The notes under the pieces were generated by a model, which was given only the letters and a program-made list of their open reading frames with translations, searched no databases and was not told the origin of the DNA. Below, in pieces: positions 10,201-15,710 of a stretch of 18,380 nucleotides of DNA (positions are counted from its first letter, which is position 1; each line of letters starts with the position of its first letter). The stretch lies in assembly GCA_964454575.1 (NCBI GenBank), contig CAYVTG010000032.1, positions 1 to 18,380 on the forward strand, given 5' to 3'. The position numbers and the translations under genes are program-made. Source of the stretch: Haladaptatiplasma sp964454575 (GTDB lineage Archaea > Thermoplasmatota > Thermoplasmata > Halarchaeoplasmatales > Halarchaeoplasmataceae).

Positions 10201-12763
10201 CATGCTCGGACGCAGTTATCTGATAACCGTAAGGGTGCAGAACATCGGAGGGACGGGTTCAAATGTTCTAGTACGATTCCGAGACGGCCACTCGCACATC
10301 GGCTCGGTGAGTGCATACGTACCGGCTGATGGATTTTCGGACGTTGAAGTCAAGTGGAATCCAATTAACGCAGCACCTACACGACCTCTTCGAGTGATAC
10401 TCGACCCCATCGACGAAGTCGCCGAGATACCGAACTGGCCGGGAGAAAACAATCAGACGGACTTGATGGGATTCAACAATCAGGCAATACTGCATAACCC
10501 AGTCTATTACTTCTACGATGATATGGAGCTGGACAGCCGTATAGCCGACAACTGGCAGCACGAGGCACAGATCGCACGCATCAGCGGTGAAACCGAATCG
10601 GCCTTGGACTTCATGGGAGGCTACGGCGAGTTAGACACCAATGTTGCCGATGATTGGGACTGGAATATGACACACGAACAGGTACAGAACGTCAGTTTCG
10701 ACGCATACAGCGATCCGGATAGCTACTTCATGTATGAGCCGATCGGAAAGATTGGGAGGAAGGCAGATGTTTTCGTTGCTTTAGCGATAGATACTTCAGG
10801 TTCCATGGCTAATACATTTACACCGGATGGAAGAAAATGGTCTGTTGCAGCTGGTGATGTTTCTAGGGCGATGGTTGCAAATCTCTCTGACGAATCTATA
10901 GTCACGATATGTGTCTTTAATGCAGAAGAACCTCTGGTTGCTACACCTCCTACAAAACTAGATACTGAAGAAAATCGGACTATTGTAAATAATAGGTTAG
11001 ATGGAGATACGTTTGTTAATAGCGGAGGCATACATCCCCAGGGTCTTTGGGGAGGTTCTACGCCGTTTTGGGATACCGTTGGACTTGCCTATGAACAAGC
11101 CGAAGCTTACACAGGTCCATTACAGAGAGCCGTTGTAGTACTTGGAGATGGTTGCGATGCCGACGCTAGCGATCAACAGTTGATGAACCCGACAGTCGCT
11201 GAGCGTTTCAATAATTTTATTGAACAAAGAAGTACTAACTGGGGTCCTTGGCATAACATGTATGACATTGACGGCAATTACAACGTCCAGGGATATTCTG
11301 ACCTTAAAGGTAAATACAGTGTCATATACGACGATCATCCGGGATATTGGGGCACAGTTTATCCTACTGGAAATCGCATCGGTCTTCTAAACGCAGACAT
11401 ACCCTTTTATACCATTGGTTTGGGAATAGAACACTATGACTTAGATGTATGGAATGGGACCAAAGAGGTGGTAAATCCAATAGAAGATCCTGAGTGGAAA
11501 GTTATGTCTTCATGGCCTGGAGGTACCCCTATTAAAAACTATTACAATGTATTTTATGATCCAACGGGTCCTGTTGCTGGAACAGTCGAATATAATCTTT
11601 ATCAAATTGCAGAAACCTCTGGAGGAAAATATTTCTATTCTCCAGATGGTGCTGAGTTAGGGGACATATTTGATTCAATTTCACAATATCTTTCAGGCCC
11701 GCAGAACCTCACCAGCGTCCCGGGAGACTCCAACACCATAATGAGCACCGGAGACGACAAACTAACAGCAGACATACCAAACGTTGATAAGTACGCCGTC
11801 ACACCTGAACTCGACCTTACAGACACTTCATCAGCATGGCTGACCTTTATGCACAAATACCGGCTGATACAGGGTGTTAACGGTGCCTACATCGAAGTAG
11901 GATATCACGATCCTGGTAACTCGACTCGGGCAGATGGTATGATGTGGAGGTACATCAAGCCGACGGTAGGTCCGTACACAGGGAATCTGCTGCTGCAGGT
12001 AGATCTTCCCCGGGACAGTTTCAACAATACCATAAAATGGTGCTGGAACGGAAAGTCCGCAGCGGGAACCATGCAGTGGGAGTACGTGCGCGTGAATCTG
12101 CTGCGTGATGATTATAACATTCCAGAGGACAAACTCGATACGGTCAGAGTACGGTTCTATTACAAACAGTACGGAGGTGGACTGAGGCCAGGTGGCTGGC
12201 TCATCGACGATGTCAGCGTGGTGGTCTCTAGAGAAGGTAACTTGCCGGATAATATCGTTAGCGAGGATATGCATGACGTATGGAATCTGCAGGATAATGT
12301 TATTGGACGTGACGGCGAACCAAGCAGAGCATGGTGGAATGCATATCCGCGTACAGGCTGGTTCCAGAAGGGAATAGACAACAGATTGGTCACTTCGTCC
12401 ATCGACCTGACAAATGCAAGAACGGTCAATTTCACAGCCGACTTCAAGTTCAATATCAACTCGGCATCAGGCAGTCCGCCGGACGGATTCCGTGTGGAAG
12501 TTACACGCGACGGCGGAAGGACCTGGGAAGCTATCAACGTGGGGATACGGACCGCAAAGGGGATATCAACAGGACCTCATAACTGGACGACTGCAGGTCA
12601 GATATCTACGCTGAACGTGGATCTCTCAGATTACAGCGGTGAGATCATCAGGATGCGTTTCAGGGTGTTCACCAACGCCAACGATGCCCCCTACGAAGAT
12701 GATTCAGCAGATCACGGTGGCCTGTACGTCGATAACGTGATAGTGCACGGCAGGACGAACTAA
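7295..12763 (+). CDS. Giant surface protein: pilin-like head, CARDB domains and VWA module
   Basis: This 1822-residue protein is a paralog of its upstream neighbour and shares its whole scaffold. A pilin-like head (GVSEVVGSI, then hydrophobic TLAVTVIIFTGIFY) is followed by beta-rich and CARDB-like segments, an LLVDDD Rossmann-like domain (about 381-600), CARDB-like (610-710), a second such domain with LLVDDT (716-950), CARDB-like (955-1075), and a jellyroll region at the C-terminus. At the point where the first protein has InlB-like repeats, this one has a von Willebrand factor A domain (about 1151-1469) with a plausible complete MIDAS: DTSGS at 1167, a later STP, and GDGCDAD. Such domains bind protein ligands through a metal ion. 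The protein is probably exported and held by its N-terminal helix; no C-terminal anchor is seen. Partner and ligand are unknown. Confidence 0.85.
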   Translation: MSMKRRMNDSGVSEVVGSILTLAVTVIIFTGIFYGVQNIEPPEQQTYAKFTSTASIADQTAYINITHNGGKVMPDYNTRIYIFVDSADSPHNVQFTDDQGIDLADGRWHMGETMHLEFDDPHEIYDAFQDRDSTIELIILDIDNNQRVHREMIKTKDELAPFIRDVGVIYPLDFGSYAIPGEEVTIWADVVDKDTLDLGELEVWLNLSELGGGLEQMDRRGNRPLEVNRYYYEFEMPEQVNGTYLIPVHSTDGVEVGDITYISLNLGQAPELGIEAELQIPENRIFFLPENPANGDVFEVTAAIYNAGGTATVGDVTFQDFGPGGNELYNETVYDLGFPSGGGRDVSVNWVIERSGLHQIAIEVEYNGETVNASAYVIVRPNILLVDDDQVGDGQPGDDASRMANALDSLGFKYDRFVVGTGSGPLYSGGTTPMANYDIVIWMTGRQTTGTLTLQDRQELNKFIDANHRLWMMGEGICNDAENNIWDGWLQDNLRMDISDTSDDAPVNDLNGIADPVANMTFDIRTPDTGKRGDNIAGIDGGYDVLRDDGNTVGIAYNSTEAGGARTFFMSIRLAAIEEQNSASRSTLAYHVILWLGNISDLGGNDLAISDQDFSTRTPDYMDVVTISGVVRNNGIQSLSPEVGLEVNGGIVERKTVTIGGGGQHIEVEFDWVADSVGSHEIRVIVDPYGHIPETNIQNNYPDYLGIDLYVNVRFTTLLVDDTAAGDDTFDNVREFYDTMEYSYENVTVAEGDDGPSNTTMESYNSICWLTGTKTNDTLSENDIRNIVDILFNHTDTKNFILIGDGILEDLTTDAPPNAAYFLQNALKIDNVTSTPVLPRPKKFIGVTDDPVSHGINYFTDNTNVWTPLTYQPTSEAVGILYDEKDNIFAHRYGGDDYRLIFTAFDLDNLQTPIPPGEEEYYDTLSFNTSAQSMRSEFLYLVNHWFGTVDERIELRISDVDITLSDPAPMLGRSYLITVRVQNIGGTGSNVLVRFRDGHSHIGSVSAYVPADGFSDVEVKWNPINAAPTRPLRVILDPIDEVAEIPNWPGENNQTDLMGFNNQAILHNPVYYFYDDMELDSRIADNWQHEAQIARISGETESALDFMGGYGELDTNVADDWDWNMTHEQVQNVSFDAYSDPDSYFMYEPIGKIGRKADVFVALAIDTSGSMANTFTPDGRKWSVAAGDVSRAMVANLSDESIVTICVFNAEEPLVATPPTKLDTEENRTIVNNRLDGDTFVNSGGIHPQGLWGGSTPFWDTVGLAYEQAEAYTGPLQRAVVVLGDGCDADASDQQLMNPTVAERFNNFIEQRSTNWGPWHNMYDIDGNYNVQGYSDLKGKYSVIYDDHPGYWGTVYPTGNRIGLLNADIPFYTIGLGIEHYDLDVWNGTKEVVNPIEDPEWKVMSSWPGGTPIKNYYNVFYDPTGPVAGTVEYNLYQIAETSGGKYFYSPDGAELGDIFDSISQYLSGPQNLTSVPGDSNTIMSTGDDKLTADIPNVDKYAVTPELDLTDTSSAWLTFMHKYRLIQGVNGAYIEVGYHDPGNSTRADGMMWRYIKPTVGPYTGNLLLQVDLPRDSFNNTIKWCWNGKSAAGTMQWEYVRVNLLRDDYNIPEDKLDTVRVRFYYKQYGGGLRPGGWLIDDVSVVVSREGNLPDNIVSEDMHDVWNLQDNVIGRDGEPSRAWWNAYPRTGWFQKGIDNRLVTSSIDLTNARTVNFTADFKFNINSASGSPPDGFRVEVTRDGGRTWEAINVGIRTAKGISTGPHNWTTAGQISTLNVDLSDYSGEIIRMRFRVFTNANDAPYEDDSADHGGLYVDNVIVHGRTN
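10745..11695 (+). other. VWA cassette with base composition unlike its host gene
   Basis: The segment codes the VWA module inside the second giant gene. It is visibly richer in A and T than the flanking scaffold; GC-rich sequence returns abruptly near 11697 (GGCCCGCAGAACCTCACC). The left edge follows the shared AYSDP/SYSDP motif and the right edge precedes the shared KYAVTPELDLT / KTAVTPAFNLT motif. This is what a module inserted into, or swapped within, an older scaffold would look like. Confidence 0.6.
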
Positions 12764-12767
12764 CTAT

Positions 12768-12797
12768 CATACTCTAAAGTATCATACTCATGGGTAT
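12768..12797. promoter_or_regulatory. Tandem 15-base near-palindromes, left copy
   Basis: CATACTCTAAAGTAT is followed directly by CATACTCATGGGTAT. The same arrangement sits at the start codon of the ATPase gene (18032-18061) and in the right repeat (18197-18226). On the minus strand this copy even has ATGATAGTTA at the position of the ATPase start, so it may be a displaced copy of that promoter rather than a control site for the giant operon. Confidence 0.55.
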
Positions 12798-12832
12798 CTA
12801 ACGACTATTCAGACTTGATGATCCAAATTATA

Positions 12833-12918
12833 GTGGAGAACCTAATGAATATGACTATTCAACGGTTCTCCGCTGCTACTGGCGAACGAACTATAAGTAT
12901 CAGTAGTTACGTTCGCCA
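12833..12918. other. Two adjacent stem-loops, possible structured RNA (left copy)
   Basis: Stem-loop 1 (12833-12873) pairs GTGGAGAACC with GGTTCTCCGC (one G-T pair); after a small internal loop, TGAATA pairs with TATTCA around the tetraloop TGAC. Stem-loop 2 (12880-12918) pairs TGGCGAACG with CGTTCGCCA, continues after one bulged A with AACTA/TAGTT, and closes on a 10-base loop. Both are fully preserved in the second copy. Box C/D or H/ACA features are not convincing. It could be a small RNA, a transcript end or a DNA recognition structure. Confidence 0.5.
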
Positions 12919-13074
12919 CTATAGCACCGAGTAAAACATACTTTGCACCGGCGTCGATCCACTCCGAAGAGTCAAAAAAGTTTCGTGCGTTGCAAAAATC
13001 AACGATGATTTTTCCACTGACTCATATTTTTCTGCAAAAAATATTCGCGTATCGATGACCACTTTGCCCTTCAT
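12919..13074 (-). pseudogene. Possible N-terminal remnant of a PIN-domain toxin
   Basis: On the minus strand an ATG at 13074 opens a 51-codon frame starting MKGKVVIDTRIFFAE. VVIDT followed by xxFF resembles the first strand and catalytic aspartate of VapC-type PIN nucleases. After about 20 residues the resemblance ends, and the frame runs into the right part of the long repeat and stops. A full PIN protein would be about 130 residues. No antitoxin gene precedes it; an inverted repeat and a TATA-like ATATAA do. Low certainty, because the match is short. Confidence 0.35.
12994..13013 (+). terminator. Hairpin with T-tract, possible terminator of the giant operon
   Basis: AAAAATCA and TGATTTTT form an 8-bp perfect hairpin around ACGA, ending in five T residues. 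It lies 231 bases after the stop of the second giant gene. Archaeal termination depends mainly on T-tracts, so function is plausible but unproven; the same bases also lie inside the PIN-like frame on the other strand. Confidence 0.3.
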
Positions 13075-13082
13075 CAGTTATA

Positions 13083-13128
13083 TAGTCAAAGACGTAACTT
13101 TTATTGAATTAATTCACGTCTTTGACTA
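13083..13128. repeat. 13-bp perfect inverted repeat
   Basis: TAGTCAAAGACGT and ACGTCTTTGACTA are perfect reverse complements separated by 20 AT-rich bases. The element lies between the leftward PIN-like remnant and the rightward relB-type gene, in what would be a divergent control region. It could be an operator, a terminator-like hairpin or a trace of a small mobile element. Confidence 0.6.
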
Positions 13129-13167
13129 GCAAAAACTGAAATTGATTTCTGGCTCATTTCCGAAAGC

Positions 13168-13185
13168 TATATATACTTAAGTATA
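13168..13185 (+). promoter_or_regulatory. TATA box and palindrome of the RelBE-like operon
   Basis: CTATATATA (13168-13175... 13176 approx.) is a TATA box overlapped by the perfect 14-bp palindrome TATACTTAAGTATA (13172-13185). The expected transcript start is near 13197, next to the GTG/ATG start region. A palindrome covering the TATA box fits autorepression by the DNA-binding antitoxin, as is usual for toxin-antitoxin pairs. Confidence 0.55.
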
Positions 13186-13206
13186 CCATAGTATAACGTG
13201 GTAAAC

Positions 13207-13446
13207 ATGGGCGCTACAACTATAAAGGTTCACAAAGAAACGAAGCATGAATTGGATCAGTTCAGGGAGTATAAGAATGAGAGTTACGATGAAGTGATAC
13301 GGAAGATGGTTTATATTTTGAAAAATCTTAAAGAGAACCCCGAATTAAGTGAAGACGCTATTTTTGCCATAGAGAAGGCGAGAGAAAGGATTAAAGCGGG
13401 AAATTTTGTTACTGAAGAAGAGGCAAAAAAACGGCTTGGTTTTTAG
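13207..13446 (+). CDS. RelB/VapB-like antitoxin
   Basis: The 79-residue protein begins MGATTIKVHKETKHELDQFR. TTIKV followed by a helix-rich, charged stretch is typical of ribbon-helix-helix or related small archaeal antitoxins that bind their own promoter and neutralise the toxin; the C-terminal half (about 35-79, EEAKKRLGF at the end) would wrap the toxin. A GTG three codons upstream (13198) is also possible, as the inferred transcript begins about there and could be leaderless; ATG was chosen because the conserved pattern starts at TTIKV. Its TAG stop is followed immediately by the toxin ATG, so the two are co-translated. The family is recognised from pattern only. Confidence 0.75.
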   Translation: MGATTIKVHKETKHELDQFREYKNESYDEVIRKMVYILKNLKENPELSEDAIFAIEKARERIKAGNFVTEEEAKKRLGF

Positions 13447-13695
13447 ATGTATGAAGTTATCTTTGATACCAAGGCAATGGATTTTTTAGAAAAAGCAGAG
13501 AAAGTGATTACTCAAAGAATTTGGGATAAAATAATGTCAACAAAATCAAATCCTCACCATTTTTTTGAAAGATTGACTGGAAGAACAGATTATAAATTAA
13601 GAATCGGGGATTACAGGGCAATAGCAGATATACTTGATTCGGAAAAAAGGATCGTAATAACACTGATCGACCATCGAAAAAATATCTATAAATAA
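13447..13695 (+). CDS. RelE/ParE-superfamily toxin
   Basis: The 82-residue protein (MYEVIFDTKAMDFLEK at the start, YKLRIGDYRAIADI in the middle, DHRKNIYK at the end) has the length and pattern of archaeal RelE: a short strand, two helices, then a four-strand sheet. RelE enzymes cut mRNA in the ribosomal A site. Basic residues that could serve in catalysis (R in KLRIGDYR, and HRKNIYK) are present, so it looks intact. It begins on the base after the antitoxin stop. ParE-type gyrase inhibitors share the fold and cannot be excluded, but RelE is the better match. Confidence 0.85.
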   Translation: MYEVIFDTKAMDFLEKAEKVITQRIWDKIMSTKSNPHHFFERLTGRTDYKLRIGDYRAIADILDSEKRIVITLIDHRKNIYK

Positions 13696-13759
13696 CCATA
13701 CCGAAAGAATTCAACTGTCAGGATTTCATCAACCTACGATAATCTTATTAATATAATAA

Positions 13760-13909
13760 TTTGTACCAAAAAACACCGATTCTACATCCCTATATCGTTT
13801 TTCTGCTTTACACAGAGCTACGGGCGACGTAAAAAACAAAAGGATCCTGGATTGTGGTGGTGATTTTTCTCATATTCTTAGTGAACAAGGCGCGGATGTC
13901 ACCGGTTAA
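13760..13909 (+). pseudogene. Fragment of a class I SAM-dependent methyltransferase
   Basis: A frame open from 13760 to the TAA at 13907 reads TGDVKNKRILDCGGDFSHIL and then SEQGADVTG before the stop. This resembles the start of a class I methyltransferase domain (usual form: G-KRILDLGCGxGxFSxxLAExGAxVTG), but the glycine loop appears about two residues short and the frame ends where the next strand should follow. The remaining 150 or so residues of such a protein are not found downstream. It overlaps the start of the winged-helix frame in another reading frame. I read it as a dead leftover; the substrate cannot be told. Confidence 0.45.
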
Positions 13910-14141
13910 AAAGGGGATACCCATAGACAAATCCAAACGACTGGGCTTGAACAATAGGCAGCAACAGATACTATTACATATATTGAATAAACATGAGGCT
14001 TCGGTGGAGGATATCAGGCAGGAATTAAAGTTGGTAAGACGAACCGTCCAGCGTGATCTCAAACGATTGGTCGAGATGGAATTGATAGAGGAAATAGCTA
14101 AAAGCAAAACAGACCCTAAAAAACATTATAAATTACTGTGA
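13896..14141 (+). CDS. Small winged-helix DNA-binding protein
   Basis: The 81-residue protein starts MSPVKKGIPIDKSKRLGLNN and contains RQQQILLHILNK (helix 1), SVEDIRQELK, and RRTVQRDLKRLVEMELIEEI (recognition helix and wing), ending HYKLL. This is the DeoR/HTH_11-type winged helix. A longer frame back to GTG at 13854 exists but overlaps the methyltransferase remnant, and its hydrophobic FLIFLV start is probably chance. It resembles the C-terminal tail of larger ATP-binding (AlbA_2-type) regulators, so it may itself be the surviving end of a longer gene. A 12-base tandem array begins over its stop codon. Confidence 0.6.
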   Translation: MSPVKKGIPIDKSKRLGLNNRQQQILLHILNKHEASVEDIRQELKLVRRTVQRDLKRLVEMELIEEIAKSKTDPKKHYKLL

Positions 14142-14220
14142 CATCTACTGTGACATCTACTGTGACACCTACTGTGACATCTACTGTGTCACCTACTGTG
14201 ACATCTACTGTGACACCTAC
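14137..14220. repeat. Seven tandem 12-base units (iteron-like)
   Basis: The unit is TGTGACATCTAC, repeated seven times without gaps; units 3 and 7 read ...CACCTAC and unit 5 reads TGTGTCACCTAC. The first unit overlaps the stop codon of the winged-helix gene. TGTGAC and GTCAC parts face each other (for example TGTCACCTACTGTGACA), so the array offers both direct and inverted sites. It lies upstream of the abrB-type promoter and may be a binding array, or simply an unstable microsatellite-like repeat. Confidence 0.9.
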
Positions 14221-14260
14221 TGTTATAATCAGTAAATTAGATATGCCAGCATGAACATAT

Positions 14261-14275
14261 CATACTTGTTGGTAT
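14261..14275. promoter_or_regulatory. Single 15-base near-palindrome before the abrB-type gene
   Basis: CATACTTGTTGGTAT ends 2 bases before the ATG at 14278. It shares the CATACTnnnnnGTAT pattern with the paired sites at 12768, 18032 and 18197. Its position at the start of the gene fits an operator for this AbrB-type antitoxin or for a shared regulator. Confidence 0.45.
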
Positions 14276-14277
14276 GA

Positions 14278-14520
14278 ATGATAAGATTGAAATCTAAGAT
14301 CAGGAAAAGAGGACGGGTAGTCATTCCTAAACCCATAAGGGACATCTTCAGTCTCGGTGCAGGCGAGGAAATATCATTCAGAGTAGAGGATGAAAAGATC
14401 ATAATCGAGGTCAAAGACGGAGAAAAAGTTCTACAGGAATATCTGTCTGAAATTAGGAAAACCAAGGAACCAAAGGACATCGATTGGGACGCAGAATATT
14501 ACTCGCAGATGGGTGATTAA
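14278..14520 (+). CDS. vapB: AbrB/MazE-family antitoxin (VapB type)
   Basis: The 80-residue protein has the swapped-hairpin AbrB fold signature: KSKIRKRGRVVIPKPIRDIF, then LGAGEEISFRVEDEKIIIEV. The C-terminal third (about 48-80, LQEYLSEIRKTKEPKDIDW) is the toxin-binding tail typical of VapB antitoxins paired with PIN toxins. The ATG at 14278 follows a 15-base near-palindrome that may be its own operator. Downstream, where a vapC should overlap the stop, only the C-terminal third of a PIN gene remains, so this antitoxin is probably an orphan. It may still repress its own promoter or counter a related toxin elsewhere in the genome. Confidence 0.8.
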   Translation: MIRLKSKIRKRGRVVIPKPIRDIFSLGAGEEISFRVEDEKIIIEVKDGEKVLQEYLSEIRKTKEPKDIDWDAEYYSQMGD

Positions 14521-14561
14521 CATATTCCCCTCTCTTACGAAATGGGACTCCCCTCCGAAAA

Positions 14562-14702
14562 GTTAAACCGAGGGATGCCATCCAACTCTCCGTGGCAATA
14601 CGGCATTGTATCCACACCATCTTATCCGACGATTCAGATTTTGACGATATCCGGGAGATAAAGAGGATAGGACTGGAAGAAGATCTCGACACCAAAAAGT
14701 AA
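14562..14702 (+). pseudogene. C-terminal remnant of a VapC PIN-domain toxin
   Basis: The frame reads VKPRDAIQLSVAIRHCIHTI and continues with LSDDSDFDDI before a TAA at 14700. The pattern L-PRDAIxLxxAI followed by T-I-SDDxDFD is the end of a PIN nuclease, including the acidic residues of its active site. A complete VapC has about 130 residues; only 46 are left, and no start codon or first catalytic aspartate lies between the abrB-type stop at 14520 and this fragment. About 85 codons have been deleted, so the toxin must be inactive. Confidence 0.7.
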
Positions 14703-14730
14703 CTCAAGTTAGAGGTTTTTATTCCGACAA

Positions 14731-14747
14731 AGGGGTGAAACACCTCT
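14731..14747. other. Short hairpin between two gene remnants
   Basis: AGGGGTG pairs with CACCTCT (one G-T pair) around AAA. It lies between the vapC remnant and the giant-protein remnant, close to the junction where two unrelated sequences meet. No T-run follows, so it is not a clear terminator. Confidence 0.3.
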
Positions 14748-14753
14748 CTAGGT

Positions 14754-14846
14754 TGTACAGCCTATGATCCCTACGAAGAGGTTTCAGCAGACCACGGCGG
14801 CCTGTACATCGATAACGTGATCGTACACGGCAGGACGAATCAGTGA
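14754..14846 (+). pseudogene. 3' end of a third giant surface-protein paralog
   Basis: The frame reads YDPYEEVSADHGGLYIDNVI and ends VHGRTNQ before TGA. The second giant protein ends with PYEDDSADHGGLYVDNVI and VHGRTN, and the two DNA sequences match nearly base for base over about 75 bases. Nothing of the preceding 1800 codons is present. It shows that at least one more copy of this family once existed here, or that recombination moved the tail of one copy about 2 kb downstream. Confidence 0.85.
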
Positions 14847-14870
14847 TAGAGTTAACTATGCAAACTTGAA

Positions 14871-15710
14871 TCAAACGTCCTTTACATAATTCAGATGCCT
14901 TTTTGCGAAAAGAGAAGGGCTGTTGATCTCGAGTCGTTCCATTATCATTTCGCAGTATTCTAGATCGATCTCGACACCGATACTATTTCTATCGGTCTTC
15001 ATTGCAGATATCATAGATGTTCCTGAGCCGCAGAAAGGATCTAAGACCGTATCTCCGTAAAAAGAAAACATCCGTATCAACCTGTAAACTAATTTTTCCG
15101 GGAACGGTGCGGGATGATCTTTTGTAGATTCACCTGGAATTCTCCATATCTGTTTGAACCATTCATGATAATCTTCTTCTTCGATGTGGCTCTTCTTTCT
15201 TTGATCTTCCGTTGGTTGACGGTAAGAACCCGGCTTCCTCTGCATCAAAATATATTCTATATCGTTCTTTATTATCCCGTTAGGCTGGTATGGTTTTCCT
15301 AAAAATTTAGTTCCGTTATCAACTTCGTAATTTGCATTAGATATCTTGTACCAAAGGATGGGATTTAAATTATCAAAACCCACCTTTCTGCAGTTTACCT
15401 GTATGTCCGCATGATTGGGAAATACAACATGCCTCCCAAATTCTCTCCTGGATTTACAGGCATCTCCGATTACACAGACCAGCCTTCCGCCAGGAACCAG
15501 CACTCTGTAACACTCTTTCCAAACCTTTGTTAATTCTCGGTGAAATTTTTCATAATCGTCTATATGTCCCAGCTGATGCGGAGATTCATTATAATCTTTG
15601 ATATTCCAGTAAGGTGGCGAAGTTACTACAAGATGCACGCTTTCATCTTCGAGAAAAGACATATTACGTGCATCCGCGTTATAAAGTGTGTGACTTGTTT
15701 CCAGACTCAT
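14871..15710 (-). CDS. Type II DNA methyltransferase, beta class (N4-cytosine or N6-adenine)
   Basis: The 279-residue enzyme transfers a methyl group from SAM to an exocyclic amino group in DNA and so protects the host from the partner nuclease. Motif IV TSPPYW is at residues 30-35 and the SAM-binding DPFCGSG at 224-230, with GVEIDLEYCE after it; this IV-before-I order defines the beta class. TSPPY favours N4-methylcytosine, but N6-adenine enzymes with the same motif exist. Between them lies the variable target-recognition region (about 95-200), too divergent to predict the site. Length and motifs are complete. The start overlaps the stop of the nuclease gene by ATGA, so it is translated second in a leftward operon. 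Having the methylase second is notable, since protection must be made promptly. Confidence 0.9.
   Translation of the reverse strand: MSLETSHTLYNADARNMSFLEDESVHLVVTSPPYWNIKDYNESPHQLGHIDDYEKFHRELTKVWKECYRVLVPGGRLVCVIGDACKSRREFGRHVVFPNHADIQVNCRKVGFDNLNPILWYKISNANYEVDNGTKFLGKPYQPNGIIKNDIEYILMQRKPGSYRQPTEDQRKKSHIEEEDYHEWFKQIWRIPGESTKDHPAPFPEKLVYRLIRMFSFYGDTVLDPFCGSGTSMISAMKTDRNSIGVEIDLEYCEMIMERLEINSPSLFAKRHLNYVKDV

Larger units (their letters stand above)
12765..12952. repeat. Long direct repeat, left copy
   Basis: The stretch begins 2 bases after the stop of the second giant gene. Its part 12817-12952 (136 bases) is identical to 18245-18380, and 12765-12801 matches 18194-18230 with a few changes; the short stretch between them has diverged. 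The right copy runs into the window end, so the full length is unknown. It contains a pair of 15-base near-palindromes and two stem-loops. It has no transposase and no recognisable terminal inverted repeats. Confidence 0.9.

Noticed and set aside
12790..12952. Open minus-strand frame through the long repeat (WIDAGAKYVLLGAIVANV...)
   Set aside because: It is open for about 50 codons in both copies, but the perfect stem-loops explain the sequence better and no start codon or family is evident.
14137..14220. CRISPR array
   Set aside because: Units are 12 bases with no spacers and no cas genes nearby; it is a simple tandem repeat.
13018..14702. Inversion that separated one PIN gene into the leftward N-terminal and rightward C-terminal remnants
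   Set aside because: Geometry allows it, but it would also have turned round the abrB-type gene, which now lies in the normal place before the C-terminal remnant; a simple deletion is more economical.
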